Origin: Mitsuaria chitosanitabida ATCC BAA-476 = NBRC 102408
GTDB taxonomy: Bacteria; Pseudomonadota; Gammaproteobacteria; Burkholderiales; Burkholderiaceae_C
Reading direction: 5' to 3'
DNA: 64,000 bases
Assembly: GCF_001598255.1 (NCBI RefSeq)
Contig: NZ_BCYP01000021.1
Coordinates: 62,001 to 126,000, forward strand
The translations under genes were made by a program, and so were the position numbers. Of this stretch, positions 50,364-59,432 are shown in pieces. The notes below the pieces were generated by a model. That model was not told where the DNA came from and did not search any database. It saw nothing but the letters and a program-made list of their open reading frames with translations. Every line of letters starts with the position of its first letter. The first letter of the stretch is position 1.

Positions 50364-51542
50364 TCAGCGCGCCACCGCCGCGCGCATCGAGCGCGACACG
50401 AAGCTCAGGCCGGCCACGGTCAGCGCCACGCCCGAGATCACCGTCGGCAGGACCTTGGCCAGGGTCAGCGCCTCGCCCTTGAGCACCTGCATCATGAGCA
50501 GGTTCTGGCCCAGGCCCGGCACCCACAGGTGCCAGGAGGCCTCGCCGCCCGGGTTGACGATGGCCACCATCGGCGTCAGCGCCACCGCGGTGATGACCAG
50601 CGTGGTGCTGGCCTGCGCCTCCTTGAAGGTCTTGGTCCGGATGGCCAGGGCCATCAGCACCGCCGACAGGCCCATGCCCAGCGGGATCTGCAGCAGCAGG
50701 AAGCGCAGCGCCTCGCCCCAGCCGAACTGGAACATCGCCGCCAGCGCGTCGCTGCGCATGAGCAGCTGACCCGGCAGGAAGCTGAGGTTGGAGAGCACCG
50801 CCACCATCAGCCCGGCCATCAGCACGGCGGCCCACTTGCCCACGACGATCGCGGCATGCGGCGCGGGATTCACCAGCAGCGGCTCGAGCGAGCCTCGCTC
50901 GCGCTCGCCGGCGGTGGAGTCCAGCGCCGCGGTCAGCGCGCCGTAGAGCACCGCCATCATGATGAACATCGGCAGCATCTGCGTCAGCCGTGTGGCACGC
51001 GCCTGCACGCTGGCCAGGTCGCGCTCCTGCACGTCCAGCGGCCGCAGCTGCTGTGCGCTCAGGCCGCGCATCGCGAGCAGCAGGCCCGCGCGCTCGTTGC
51101 CGAAGCCCTGCACCAGCCGGTTCAGCGCGCCCATGCCGGCCTCGGCGCGCTGGTTGGCGCTGTCGCTGACGATCTCCAGCGTGGCGGGCTCGCCGCCGGC
51201 CAGGAGGGTCTCGAAGTCCGCGGGCACGACCAGCACCGGGTCGGTCAGCTTGCCGCTGCGCAACTGGGCCTCGTAGTCGGCCGGCGCGGCCTTGATGGTG
51301 TAGGTCTGGCGCTCGATGTAGTTGCGCAGCGTGGGCGCGTGCCCGATGCCCGCGACCAGCACCTCGCGCTGCTCGGCGCGGTCCTGCAGCGAGGCGGCCA
51401 GGCTGGACATCAGCACCAGCATCAGCGGCCCCATCAGCACCGACGGGATCATCAGGCGCAGCAGCGTGCGGCGGTCCCGCAGCGCGTCGACGATCTCCTT
51501 GGCGAAGACGGTCCGGAAGGCTTTGAAGAAATCGAGGCTCAT
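50364..51542 (-). CDS. ABC-2 type permease (NatB-like)
   Basis: The 392-aa protein has an N-terminal membrane helix, a large extracytoplasmic domain and five or so C-terminal helices, with GALTAALDSTAGERERGSLEPLLVNPAP as the ABC-2/NatB signature. NatB-type permeases export sodium ions or small compounds with NatA. It overlaps the ATPase gene by four bases. The substrate is unknown. Confidence 0.9.
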   Translation of the reverse strand: MSLDFFKAFRTVFAKEIVDALRDRRTLLRLMIPSVLMGPLMLVLMSSLAASLQDRAEQREVLVAGIGHAPTLRNYIERQTYTIKAAPADYEAQLRSGKLTDPVLVVPADFETLLAGGEPATLEIVSDSANQRAEAGMGALNRLVQGFGNERAGLLLAMRGLSAQQLRPLDVQERDLASVQARATRLTQMLPMFIMMAVLYGALTAALDSTAGERERGSLEPLLVNPAPHAAIVVGKWAAVLMAGLMVAVLSNLSFLPGQLLMRSDALAAMFQFGWGEALRFLLLQIPLGMGLSAVLMALAIRTKTFKEAQASTTLVITAVALTPMVAIVNPGGEASWHLWVPGLGQNLLMMQVLKGEALTLAKVLPTVISGVALTVAGLSFVSRSMRAAVAR

Positions 51543-52405
51543 GCGGCGGACTCCTGATGGCGGCCCGGTTGCGGGGGTGGGGTGCCGGGGGCGTGCTCAA
51601 GGGCGGCCTCCTCGGGGAAGGCCAGGTCGACGAAGGCGTCCTCGAAGCGCTCGCGGCCGGTCTGCGCGAGCAGCCCCGCCACGGTGCCGGTCGCGACCGA
51701 GCGCCCGTGCGACATCACCACCACCTGGTCGCAGAGCAGTTCCACCTCTTGCATGATGTGGCTCGAGAAGACGATGCACTTGCCGCCGCCGGCCGGCGAG
51801 CGCAGGTGCCGCAGCACCTCGCGCAGCGCGCGGGTCGCGACCACGTCCAGACCGTTGGTCGGCTCGTCCAGGACGATGTTGGCGGGGTCGTGCACCAGGG
51901 CGCGGGCCAGCGCGGTCTTCATGCGCTCGCCCTGGCTGAATCCGTCGGCGCGGCGGTCCAGGATGCGGCGCATGTCCAGCAGGTCGGCCAGCGCCTCGGC
52001 GCGTGCCTGGGCCTGGTCCATCGGCATGTCCTGCAGCCGCGCGAAGTAGACGATGTTCTCGCGCGCGGTCAGGCGCGGGTACAGGCCGTGGGCGTCGCCG
52101 AGGATGCCCATGCGGCCCAGGGCCGTGCGCGGGCTTTTGAGCACGTCGACGCCGTCGACCTCGATGCGGCCGGTGTCCGGCGGGAACAGGCCCGCCAGCA
52201 TGCGCAGCGAGGTCGTCTTGCCCGCGCCGTTGGGGCCGAGCAGGCCGGTGATGCGGCCGTCGGGCGCGTCGAGGTCCAGATGCTCGACGGCGACGACGGT
52301 CTTGGCCGGCGCGCCGCGCTTGCCCAGCAGCGTGCTCAGCGAGAGCCCCTTGCGGGAGCCGCCGCGGGTCTGGAAGGTCTTGTGGAGCGCTTGGAGGCGG
52401 ATCAT
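51539..52405 (-). CDS. ABC transporter ATP-binding protein (NatA-like)
   Basis: The 288-aa ATPase has Walker A GPNGAGKTT, signature FSQGERMKTALARAL, Walker B IVLDEPTNGLD and the SSHIMQEV switch region. It pairs with the downstream NatB-like permease, and both overlap by four bases. It also overlaps the upstream peptidase gene by four bases, so all three are co-translated. The last ~30 residues are a Pro-rich tail. Confidence 0.95.
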   Translation of the reverse strand: MIRLQALHKTFQTRGGSRKGLSLSTLLGKRGAPAKTVVAVEHLDLDAPDGRITGLLGPNGAGKTTSLRMLAGLFPPDTGRIEVDGVDVLKSPRTALGRMGILGDAHGLYPRLTARENIVYFARLQDMPMDQAQARAEALADLLDMRRILDRRADGFSQGERMKTALARALVHDPANIVLDEPTNGLDVVATRALREVLRHLRSPAGGGKCIVFSSHIMQEVELLCDQVVVMSHGRSVATGTVAGLLAQTGRERFEDAFVDLAFPEEAALEHAPGTPPPQPGRHQESAA

Positions 52406-54063
52406 CGGTCGGTCTCCCGGGCGGCAGCGGCGGAGGCGGCGGCCGCGACGGTCGCGGCCGTGGGCGGCAGGTAGGGCGTCGGGCGCGGGATGAGCTGGGC
52501 GCAGGAGGCGTCCACGCGCAGCGCGTCGTCGTCCTGGGCCGCGTCGATGAAGCGGTAGACCACGTCGCGCATGCAGCCCAGCGTCATCGCCACGCCATGG
52601 CCGGCCTGGGGCACGACCACGTGCACCGCGCGCGGGCCCAGGGTCTGGGCCACGCGGGCGCCGTGGCGCGGCGGCGTGGCCGGATCGGCACCGCCGCTCA
52701 GCACCAGCACCGGGGTCTTCGCCGTCGGCATCGTGTAGAAGGCCGGCGGCACCTCGCCGCGCGGCCAGGCGCGGCAGACGTTGGCGTAGAGATCCCGGTC
52801 CAGCGTGCCGAAGTCGGAGGAGGGCGCGTCGGTCGACCGGGCCAGGCGCGGGGCGTCCTCGGCGCAGATCACCGAGAAGTGCATGCCCTCGGCCAGGCGC
52901 ATCGCGCGCGAGCCCCCGCCGAGCTGGCCCGCCAGGCCGGCCACCGCCTCGAACCGGCCCTGCGCCGCCTCATGCAGCGCCGCCGGCAGGGCGGACGCGG
53001 CGGCGGGCACGTACAGCGGCGGCCGGATCATGCCCAGCAGCGCCTCGCGCGTGAGGGTGAACTGCTCGGCCTTGCCGGTCACCGGGTGGGTGACGCCGAC
53101 CTTGCGCGGCAGGCTCTTGAGCAGGCCCTGCCATTCGGCGCGCAGCTCGGGATAGCGGCCCCGGCAGGCGGCATCCGCCGCGCAGCCGTCGAAGACCTGG
53201 TCCAGCGCCGCCTGGCCGTCGCGCGAGAACGAGGCCGGCAGCACCATGTCCGGCGGCGCGACGCCGTCGATCACCGCGCGGCGCACGCGCTGCGGGAACT
53301 GGCGCTGGTACTCCAGCGCCGCGCGGGTGCCGTAGGACGCGCCGATCAGGTTCCAGCGCTCCACGCCCAGGGCGGCGCGCACGGCGTCCATGTCCTGCAT
53401 GGCGATGGGGGTGGTGAACATCCGCAGGTCGCCGTAGGGCAGCTTCTCCAGCGCGACGCGGCAGGCGTCGAGCAGGCGCAGCTTGGCGCCGGGCTGGGTC
53501 AGCTCCTCCAGGTCGCGGCCGCTGGTGTCGGGGCATTGCAGCGGGGCGGAGCGGCCGGTGCCGCGCTGGTCGACGAAGACCAGGTCGCGGCGGTAGTTCA
53601 GCCGCGACAGGCGCGGCAGCACCGAGCCCGTCAGCGACACGGCGCTCTGGCCGGGACCGCCGGCCAGCAGCAGCACCGGGTCGGGCAGCTTGTTGCGCGC
53701 CAGCGCGCGCACGACGACGAAGCGCAGGTCGATCTGCTTGCCTTCGGGATGCGCGGGATCCAGCGGACGGCGCAGGCTGCCGCACTGGACCTCGGTGGGC
53801 ACGCCGTCGACGCGGCAGGGCGTCAGCGTGGCCAGACCGTTCGCGGAGAGCGAGGAGGAGGCCGCCGGGCCGCGTGTGCCCGCGGGCGGCTCCGAGGATG
53901 CGCCGGACGTGGCGGGGGCCTCCGGCGTCGACGGCGCGGGGCCGGCGGCGGGTGGGGCGGCGAGGGCCTCGGCCGCGAGCAGCGCGAGCGCCACGGTCAG
54001 GGTCGGCAGGGACAGCGGGGGCCGGGCTCGGGGGCCAGGTCTTGCCCCGGGAAGCATGCGCAT
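52402..54063 (-). CDS. Secreted alpha/beta hydrolase, tripeptidyl-aminopeptidase type (S33-like)
   Basis: The 553-aa protein has a signal peptide, a Pro/Ala/Ser-rich linker and an alpha/beta hydrolase domain with VFVDQRGTGRSAPL, the nucleophile GASYGT, and the C-terminal His in PQAGHGVAMTLGCM. Relatives are exported proline-type or tripeptidyl aminopeptidases. The ATG at 54063 follows GGAGGAG; a GTG two codons earlier lies within that site. The gene leads a three-gene overlapping operon with NatAB. Confidence 0.92.
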   Translation of the reverse strand: MRMLPGARPGPRARPPLSLPTLTVALALLAAEALAAPPAAGPAPSTPEAPATSGASSEPPAGTRGPAASSSLSANGLATLTPCRVDGVPTEVQCGSLRRPLDPAHPEGKQIDLRFVVVRALARNKLPDPVLLLAGGPGQSAVSLTGSVLPRLSRLNYRRDLVFVDQRGTGRSAPLQCPDTSGRDLEELTQPGAKLRLLDACRVALEKLPYGDLRMFTTPIAMQDMDAVRAALGVERWNLIGASYGTRAALEYQRQFPQRVRRAVIDGVAPPDMVLPASFSRDGQAALDQVFDGCAADAACRGRYPELRAEWQGLLKSLPRKVGVTHPVTGKAEQFTLTREALLGMIRPPLYVPAAASALPAALHEAAQGRFEAVAGLAGQLGGGSRAMRLAEGMHFSVICAEDAPRLARSTDAPSSDFGTLDRDLYANVCRAWPRGEVPPAFYTMPTAKTPVLVLSGGADPATPPRHGARVAQTLGPRAVHVVVPQAGHGVAMTLGCMRDVVYRFIDAAQDDDALRVDASCAQLIPRPTPYLPPTAATVAAAASAAAARETDR

Positions 54064-54117
54064 CTTCACTCCTCCACAAAGTGCCGCCGATTATGGCCAG
54101 CGGGAGGAGGCCTGCCG

Positions 54118-54600
54118 TTAGGGACCCGCCAGGGGGGAGGGCTCGCTTTCCCTGCGTCCGAACATGCCCCAGCCTTCCATGCTCATGACCTGCTCGTCCT
54201 TCTGGTTGAAGACTTCCCAGCCCGAGCGCACCAGGCCGAGGGTGGGGCGGCTGCGGCTGGCCTTGGTCTCGAGGACGGTCATGCGCACCCGCAGCGTGTC
54301 GCCGGGGCGCACCGGCTTGAGCCAGCGCAGGTTGTCGATGCCGGGCGAGCCCTGGCTGGTGGAATCCAGCAGGTAGGCGTCGCACATCATGCGCATCACC
54401 ATCGCGCAGGTCTGCCAGCCGCTGATGGACAGGCCGCCCAGCACGGAGGCGTCGGCGGCGGCCTCGTCCAGGTGCAGCGGTTGCGGATCGTAGGCGGCGG
54501 CGAAGGCCAGGCCCTCCTCGCGGTCGACGAAGCGCGAGCCGAACTCGCGCACCTGGCCGACGGCGAAGTCCTCGAATGCGTAGGTCTTGGGAGTGCTCAT
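54118..54600 (-). CDS. MaoC-like acyl dehydratase
   Basis: The 160-aa hot-dog-fold protein opens YAFEDFAVGQVREFGSRFVDREEGLAFAAAYDPQPLHLDEAAA, the MaoC hydratase signature including the catalytic Asp/His, and has LRWLKPVRPGDTLRVR. It likely hydrates enoyl-CoA or a related thioester. The start at 54600 opens the conserved region. It is divergent from gstA. Confidence 0.92.
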   Translation of the reverse strand: MSTPKTYAFEDFAVGQVREFGSRFVDREEGLAFAAAYDPQPLHLDEAAADASVLGGLSISGWQTCAMVMRMMCDAYLLDSTSQGSPGIDNLRWLKPVRPGDTLRVRMTVLETKASRSRPTLGLVRSGWEVFNQKDEQVMSMEGWGMFGRRESEPSPLAGP

Positions 54601-54788
54601 CGGTGGCGGGGCGCCGGACGGCGCCGTGATGCTGAAGCGTCCGACTGTAGGCGGCGGCCCGACGGGCGGCTGGCGCGCCGGCGACAGCCCCGGGGATGGC
54701 CCCGACATTGCGCGGTGATTCGCGGGCGCGTATGGTGCCCGGCGACCTTCCCCCGAACGGTTCCACGACCTCTTTGAAGGAGACCCCC

Positions 54789-55397
54789 ATGAAGCTCTAT
54801 TACAGCCCCGGCGCCTGCTCGCTGTCGCCCCACATCGTCCTGCGCGAGGCCGGCCTGGCCTTCGAGCCCGTGCTCGCCAGCACCAAGACCCACAAGCTGC
54901 AGGACGGCACCGACTACTACGGGATCAATCCCAAGGGCTACGTGCCGCTGCTCGAGCTCGACGACGGCCAGCGCCTGAGCGAAGGCCCGGCCATCGTCCA
55001 GTACATCGCCGACCAGGCGCCGGACAAGCAGCTCGCGCCGGCCAACGGCACGCTGGCGCGCTATCGCCTGCAGGAGTGGCTCAACTTCATCACGACCGAG
55101 CTGCACAAGACCTTCAGCCCGCTGTTCAATCCGGCGATCAACGACGAGGCCAAGGCCGTGTTCCGCGCCAAGCTGCACGACCGCTTCCAGTGGATCGACA
55201 GCCAGCTCGAGGGCAAGCAGTACCTGATGGGCGACGGCTTCACCGTGGCCGACGCCTACCTGTTCACCGTGTCGAACTGGGGCCAGCACGTCGGCGTCGA
55301 CGTGTCCGGCTATCCGAACCTGGTCGCCTACCGCGGCCGCGTCGCGGCTCGCCCGGCGGTGCAGGAAGCGATGAAGGCCGAGGGCCTGCTGAAGTAA
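54789..55397 (+). CDS. gstA: Glutathione S-transferase (beta class, GstA)
   Basis: The 202-aa protein matches beta-class GSTs: MKLYYSPGACSLSPHIVLREAGL with Cys10 as the catalytic Cys, INPKGYVPLLELDDGQRLSEGPAIVQYIAD, and the C-terminal GFTVADAYLFTV. It conjugates glutathione to electrophiles. GGAGA lies seven bases before the ATG. Confidence 0.95.
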   Translation: MKLYYSPGACSLSPHIVLREAGLAFEPVLASTKTHKLQDGTDYYGINPKGYVPLLELDDGQRLSEGPAIVQYIADQAPDKQLAPANGTLARYRLQEWLNFITTELHKTFSPLFNPAINDEAKAVFRAKLHDRFQWIDSQLEGKQYLMGDGFTVADAYLFTVSNWGQHVGVDVSGYPNLVAYRGRVAARPAVQEAMKAEGLLK

Positions 55398-55430
55398 TCC
55401 GCTCGCTGCCTGCGACGGCCCTCACCCCCG

Positions 55431-55457
55431 CCCCTCTCCCGCGCGGCGGGCGAGGGG
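55431..55457. repeat. GC-rich hairpin repeat copy 1
   Basis: CCCCTCTCCCGC and GCGGGCGAGGGG arms form an extragenic palindrome in the tail of gstA. A related one is at 55552-55577. Such repeats are common between convergent genes in this group and may act as terminators. Confidence 0.7.
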
Positions 55458-55551
55458 AGTCGGTGCGCCAGATGCGCGGTGGTCAGCCCCTCGCGGAGTT
55501 CCGCTCAGGCATTGGTGCGCTCCTCTCGGAGTACACCTGAGCAAGGGTGAA

Positions 55552-55577
55552 CCCCTCTCCTGCCTTGCGGGAGAGGG
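55552..55577. repeat. GC-rich hairpin repeat copy 2
   Basis: CCCCTCTCCTGC-CTT-GCGGGAGAGGGG forms a strong stem. It is similar in sequence to the copy at 55431, 121 bases away, between convergent gstA and the thioredoxin-like gene. Confidence 0.75.
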
Positions 55578-55605
55578 GAAGGTGCGCGGGTAGTCCCCGC
55601 GGGCC

Positions 55606-57198
55606 TCAACCCTTCTTCTTCAGCAGCGACTCGCAGGCGCCCTTGTCGGACGCCTTCTGCTTGGCGCAGACGCCGTCCAGCTGGGTGCGCAGGCGCGTGA
55701 GCGCCGCGTCGTGCTGGCCGTTCGCGTTCCAGGACACCAGCTGGCTGCCCACCTTCTGCAGCGAGCGCGCGCTGCGCTCGTAGAAGGCGCCCTTGTCCTT
55801 CTCGGCCTCGGTCAGCAGCTGCGCCGCGGCCTTCTCGATGCGGGCCGAATCCTGCGGCGCCAGTTCCACCAGCGCGCTCAGGTAGTTCGAGCCCCACTGC
55901 AGACGTGTCGCCGGGCCCTCGCTCTTGTTGAAGGCCTCCTCGTACCAGCGCAGCGCCTCGTCCTTGCGGCCCTGCTTGCGCGCGTTGCCGCCCAGCTGGC
56001 TCATCAGGTAGTAGGGGCTGTGGCTCTTGGCGATCGACGACTTGAGCAGCGCGTCGCTGTCGCTCCACAGGCCGGCGCGGCCCAGCAGATAGGCGGCGGA
56101 GGTGATCACGGCCTGGCGCTCATAGCCGTCGGTGATCTCCTTGTCGGCTTGCGCGGCGTGCGCCTTGACCTCGGCCTGCAGCGCGGCGGGCAGCTTGGGG
56201 TTGAGCGCGTTGCGGTCCTGGTCCAGGCGGGCCAGCTCGACGCGCGCCACCAGCGATTGCAGGCGGTCGGCCCGCGACAGCGAGGCATCGCCCTGGAAGC
56301 GCTTGAGCACGCCATCGAACTTGCCGATCAGCGCCTGACGATCGGCACCGGCCGCGGGGGCCAGCGCGCGCACGATGTCGTCGGCGTTGTTGGTCAGCAC
56401 GTCGGTCTGCGCGCGCGCGGCGACCGGGTCGGCCAGCACCTTCTCGACGCGACCGCGCAGCGCGGCGTCGGCCTTCAGCGCGCCGCCGCCCTCGGTGGAC
56501 GCCAGGGCCTTGAGCCACAGGCGGGTGGTGGTCTCGTCGTCGACGCCCTGGCTGGCGGCGGCCAGCTTGGCCAGCAGCGCCGGACGCTGGGCGGCGGGGA
56601 TCAACTGCTGCTCGTCGGTCTCCCACGAGTAGAAGCCCAGCAGCTTCCATTCATTGGCGCTGAGCTTCTTGCCGGCCTGCGCGTCGGCCAGCACGGTCTT
56701 GACCGGGCGGCCGCCGGCCAGTCCCAGCTGCAGCACGCGCAGCACCTGCGGGGCGTCGACCTCGCCGGGCAGGCGGGTGAGTTCCTGACCGTCGTTGTTG
56801 AACAGGATCATGGTCGGATAGCCGCGCACCTTGAAGCGGGCGCCCAGGCGCTGGGCGCCGGGGTTGTCGCCGTCGATGTGGACGGCGACCACGGCGCGCG
56901 ACTGCTCGATGAAGTCGGCGCGGTTGAACAGCGTGGCCTTGAGCTGGTTGCAGGGCGGGCACCACTTGGCGCCCCAGTACAGCAGCACCGGCTTCTTCTC
57001 GCCGCGGGCCTGCGTGAAGGCGCGCTCGATGTCGGCGTCGCCGGAGGCTTCCTGCCAGGCCACCGCGGCGGTGGCGCTGGACGCCGCGGCCGAGGCCGTC
57101 GCCGTGGGCATCAGCGCCGGCGTCAGGCCCGCGAGGGACAGGGCGGCGGCAAGGACGGACAGGCGCAGGCGGCGGTGCATCGTGGCGGTGGTGGTCAT
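55606..57198 (-). CDS. Secreted thioredoxin-fold protein with a long helical domain
   Basis: The 530-aa protein has an N-terminal signal sequence and a thioredoxin domain with WGAKWCPPCNQLKATLFNRADF. A long alpha-helical region without recognised signature follows (about 170-530). The CPPC active site suggests a disulfide role in the periplasm. The start at 57198 is supported by the signal peptide. Confidence 0.88.
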   Translation of the reverse strand: MTTTATMHRRLRLSVLAAALSLAGLTPALMPTATASAAASSATAAVAWQEASGDADIERAFTQARGEKKPVLLYWGAKWCPPCNQLKATLFNRADFIEQSRAVVAVHIDGDNPGAQRLGARFKVRGYPTMILFNNDGQELTRLPGEVDAPQVLRVLQLGLAGGRPVKTVLADAQAGKKLSANEWKLLGFYSWETDEQQLIPAAQRPALLAKLAAASQGVDDETTTRLWLKALASTEGGGALKADAALRGRVEKVLADPVAARAQTDVLTNNADDIVRALAPAAGADRQALIGKFDGVLKRFQGDASLSRADRLQSLVARVELARLDQDRNALNPKLPAALQAEVKAHAAQADKEITDGYERQAVITSAAYLLGRAGLWSDSDALLKSSIAKSHSPYYLMSQLGGNARKQGRKDEALRWYEEAFNKSEGPATRLQWGSNYLSALVELAPQDSARIEKAAAQLLTEAEKDKGAFYERSARSLQKVGSQLVSWNANGQHDAALTRLRTQLDGVCAKQKASDKGACESLLKKKG

Positions 57199-57438
57199 GG
57201 TCGTCGCCGGCCTCGTGAGCCGGTCGTGGCGGGTGAAGGGAAGCGGCGGCGCGCGGACGCGCCCCGGGCCGGCGGCGGGTCGCCGCGGCGAGCGGGCATT
57301 GTGGCGCCGGAAATCCGCCCGCGATATGCGGGAGGGTTCTAGCCTTGCTCGTTCTTCGCCCGAGGTCGGCATGACTTTCGGCCGGGCGCCGCGGGCGCGC
57401 GCAGCGTGCCCCGTGCGGTCCTCCGCCGATCCGGACCC

Positions 57439-58209
57439 TCAGCTGTCGGCGAGCGCGCGGCGCGTGGCCGCGTCGGCCGGGAAGAAGTGCTCGACCCGCA
57501 GCGAGGCCAGCGTCACGTCCAGCGGCGAGCCGAAGCTGGTGAAGGCCGAGAACAGGCTCAGCGGCCCCGCCGACGAGCGCAGGCGCGTGTGCAGCAGCGG
57601 TGTGTGCGCCTGCTGCGGGACGCGCGTCGGCACATGCGGGCGCAGGTCCTCCAGCAGGGGCTTGAGCTCGGGGAAGTGGGCGGCCTCGTGATTGGCGCGG
57701 CTCCACAGGGCGGCGCAGACCTCGTCCTCGTTCTCGCACAGCGCGCGCAGGCCGCCGGGTTCCAGGCAGGCGCGCAGCAGGTTGAATCCGGGTCGCAGCG
57801 CCGCGTCCGCGTCCACGCCCAGCAGCGTCATGAGCCGGTGCGCGCCGCGGTTGGACATGACCAGGTTCCAGCCGCCGTCCAGTACCAGCGCCGGCGCGGG
57901 ATCGTGCGCCTCGAGCAGGTGATGCAGCGCCTGGCGGACCTCCGCGAGATCCGGATCGTCGAGCGAGCGCCGCGGGTAGTGCGGCGCATAGCCGGCAGCC
58001 AGCAGCACCTCGTTCCGCCGGGGAAGCGGCGCCTCCAGCGCGTCGAGCAGCGCGATCAGCATCTCGCGGCTGGGACGGGCGCGGCCGGTCTCGATGCAGC
58101 TCAGATGGCGCTGGGAAACGCCGACGCGCAGGGACAGTTCCAGCTGGCTCAGTCGGCGCTCGCGGCGCAGCTCGGGGAGGAGGGCGGTGACGGGGCTCAT
58201 GCGGTCCAT
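57439..58209 (-). CDS. XRE-family regulator with MmyB-like C-terminal domain
   Basis: The 256-aa protein begins with an HTH (LLPELRRERRLSQLELSLRVGVSQRHLSCIETGRARPSREML). A longer ligand-binding-type domain of the MmyB class (PALVLDGGWNLVMSNRGAHRLM, ALWSRANHEAAHFPELKPLL) follows. Such proteins often respond to fatty acids or other small molecules. A perfect palindrome lies just upstream, between it and the divergent DUF2834 gene. The first in-frame ATG is used; no clear ribosome site is seen. Confidence 0.9.
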   Translation of the reverse strand: MDRMSPVTALLPELRRERRLSQLELSLRVGVSQRHLSCIETGRARPSREMLIALLDALEAPLPRRNEVLLAAGYAPHYPRRSLDDPDLAEVRQALHHLLEAHDPAPALVLDGGWNLVMSNRGAHRLMTLLGVDADAALRPGFNLLRACLEPGGLRALCENEDEVCAALWSRANHEAAHFPELKPLLEDLRPHVPTRVPQQAHTPLLHTRLRSSAGPLSLFSAFTSFGSPLDVTLASLRVEHFFPADAATRRALADS

Positions 58210-58232
58210 GCTAGCGGCCGGCCCGCTGGCGG

Positions 58233-58253
58233 CAATGACCTCGGAGGTCATTG
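58233..58253. promoter_or_regulatory. Perfect 9-3-9 palindrome between the XRE regulator and DUF2834 gene
   Basis: CAATGACCT-CGG-AGGTCATTG is a perfect inverted repeat 24 bases from the regulator ATG. This placement suggests that the regulator binds it to control itself and the divergent gene. Confidence 0.8.
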
Positions 58254-58321
58254 AGGCCGTGCGCGCCGCGGCCGAGACTGACGCCATGTCCCACCCTACC
58301 GATGAGCGAAAGGAACCCATC

Positions 58322-58660
58322 ATGCTGAAGATCCTCCTGGCCCTCGTTCTGGCCGCGTTCGGCGCGTACTCGATGGTCGTGATGTTCGAACTGGGCTATC
58401 TCGGCCTGTGGAAGGCGCTGCTGGAAGGGCCGGCCAGTCGGCAGGCGCTGGCCGACCTCATGATCGCGAGCGTGCTGCTGCTGGGCTTCCTCTGGCGCGA
58501 CGCACGCCAGCACGGGCGCCGCTTCTGGCCCTACGCGCTGATCACGCTGGCCGCCGGATCCTTCGGGCCGCTGCTGTATCTGCTGCTGGCGCCCAAGCCC
58601 GCCGCGACGCCGGCCGACAGCGCCACCCGGCCCCTTCAGGCTTCGCCCAGCAAGTCCTGA
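58322..58660 (+). CDS. DUF2834 small membrane protein
   Basis: The 112-aa protein has three membrane helices and a conserved WRDARQHGRRFWPYALITLAAGSFGPLLYLL ending, matching the DUF2834 family. The function is unknown. The ATG at 58322 is chosen because AAAGGA lies eight bases upstream. Its last 25 bases overlap the convergent nuclease-like gene. The divergent XRE regulator probably controls it. Confidence 0.85.
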   Translation: MLKILLALVLAAFGAYSMVVMFELGYLGLWKALLEGPASRQALADLMIASVLLLGFLWRDARQHGRRFWPYALITLAAGSFGPLLYLLLAPKPAATPADSATRPLQASPSKS

Positions 58661-59370
58661 CCCTCGTCCAGCGGCGGCGGCTCGGGCGTGGCCTTGGCCA
58701 GCGCCATCCAGGTGGCGAAGTCCGGCCGCATCGCCCGGCGGGGCGCCGGTCGGCCGAGCTCGAAGCGCAGGCCGTCGCCGCCGGCCAGCTCATGCGCGAA
58801 CAGCACGCCGAAGGCGGGTGGAATCTCCGCCACCGTCGCGATGCCGGCGCGCAGCACGTACCAGCACTGGCCGCTCAGCGCGAGATAGGCCTGGGCCTTG
58901 GCGGGCCGCCGCAGCTCCGCGAGCAGGTCGGCGCGGCTCACCTTGATCTCGTGGACCGCCGGCTCGAGGTAGTCCTCGACCGTCGTGTTGCGGACCGAAT
59001 AGACGTCCGGCATCGCATGGACCCACTGGAGCCGCTCGGGCTCGTCCTCGCGCGGCAGGCCGGCCCGCAAGGACAGGCCGCGCCACACGACGCGGCCGGC
59101 GCGCTGGAGCTCCCTCGCCGTGCGCGTCACGAGGTCCTCGTGCCGGTCCCGGGCCGCGCGGTTCTTGCGCAGGCCCAGGTGCAGCACCTCGATGCCGGGC
59201 GTGGTGAGATGCAGGGTCTCCCGACCCTGCGGATCGAGCCGGCGCTCCAGCCAGCCCAGCGCCAGCAGTTCCACCTCCAGCATGTCCTGGCAGGGCCAAC
59301 CCGCCGAGCGCCAGAGCTGACGCAGCCGGCGGATCTGCAGGACGGTGGGACGAGGTGCGGCGTCGGACAT
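58636..59370 (-). CDS. PD-(D/E)XK-like protein of unknown function
   Basis: The 244-aa protein has a segment MPDVYSVRNTTVEDYLEPAVHEIKVSRADLLAEL, where PD, then Glu-Ile-Lys after ~19 residues, fit the PD-(D/E)XK nuclease core. The N-terminal part (LRQLWRSAGWPCQDMLEVELLALGWLERR) resembles a winged helix. It may be a nuclease, possibly related to MmcB-like repair enzymes. Family identity is uncertain. The 3' end overlaps DUF2834. Confidence 0.6.
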   Translation of the reverse strand: MSDAAPRPTVLQIRRLRQLWRSAGWPCQDMLEVELLALGWLERRLDPQGRETLHLTTPGIEVLHLGLRKNRAARDRHEDLVTRTARELQRAGRVVWRGLSLRAGLPREDEPERLQWVHAMPDVYSVRNTTVEDYLEPAVHEIKVSRADLLAELRRPAKAQAYLALSGQCWYVLRAGIATVAEIPPAFGVLFAHELAGGDGLRFELGRPAPRRAMRPDFATWMALAKATPEPPPLDEGQDLLGEA

Positions 59371-59432
59371 GCGGCGATCTTGCCGCAGGCCCCGGACGCG
59401 CGGCGTCAGCAGGGACGCCGCGTCGCGCGGGC

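Noticed and set aside
55431-55577. Possible attachment site or CRISPR-like repeat pair
   Set aside because: The two GC-rich hairpins differ in sequence and sit between convergent genes; they look like ordinary extragenic palindromes or terminators, and there are no spacers or cas genes.
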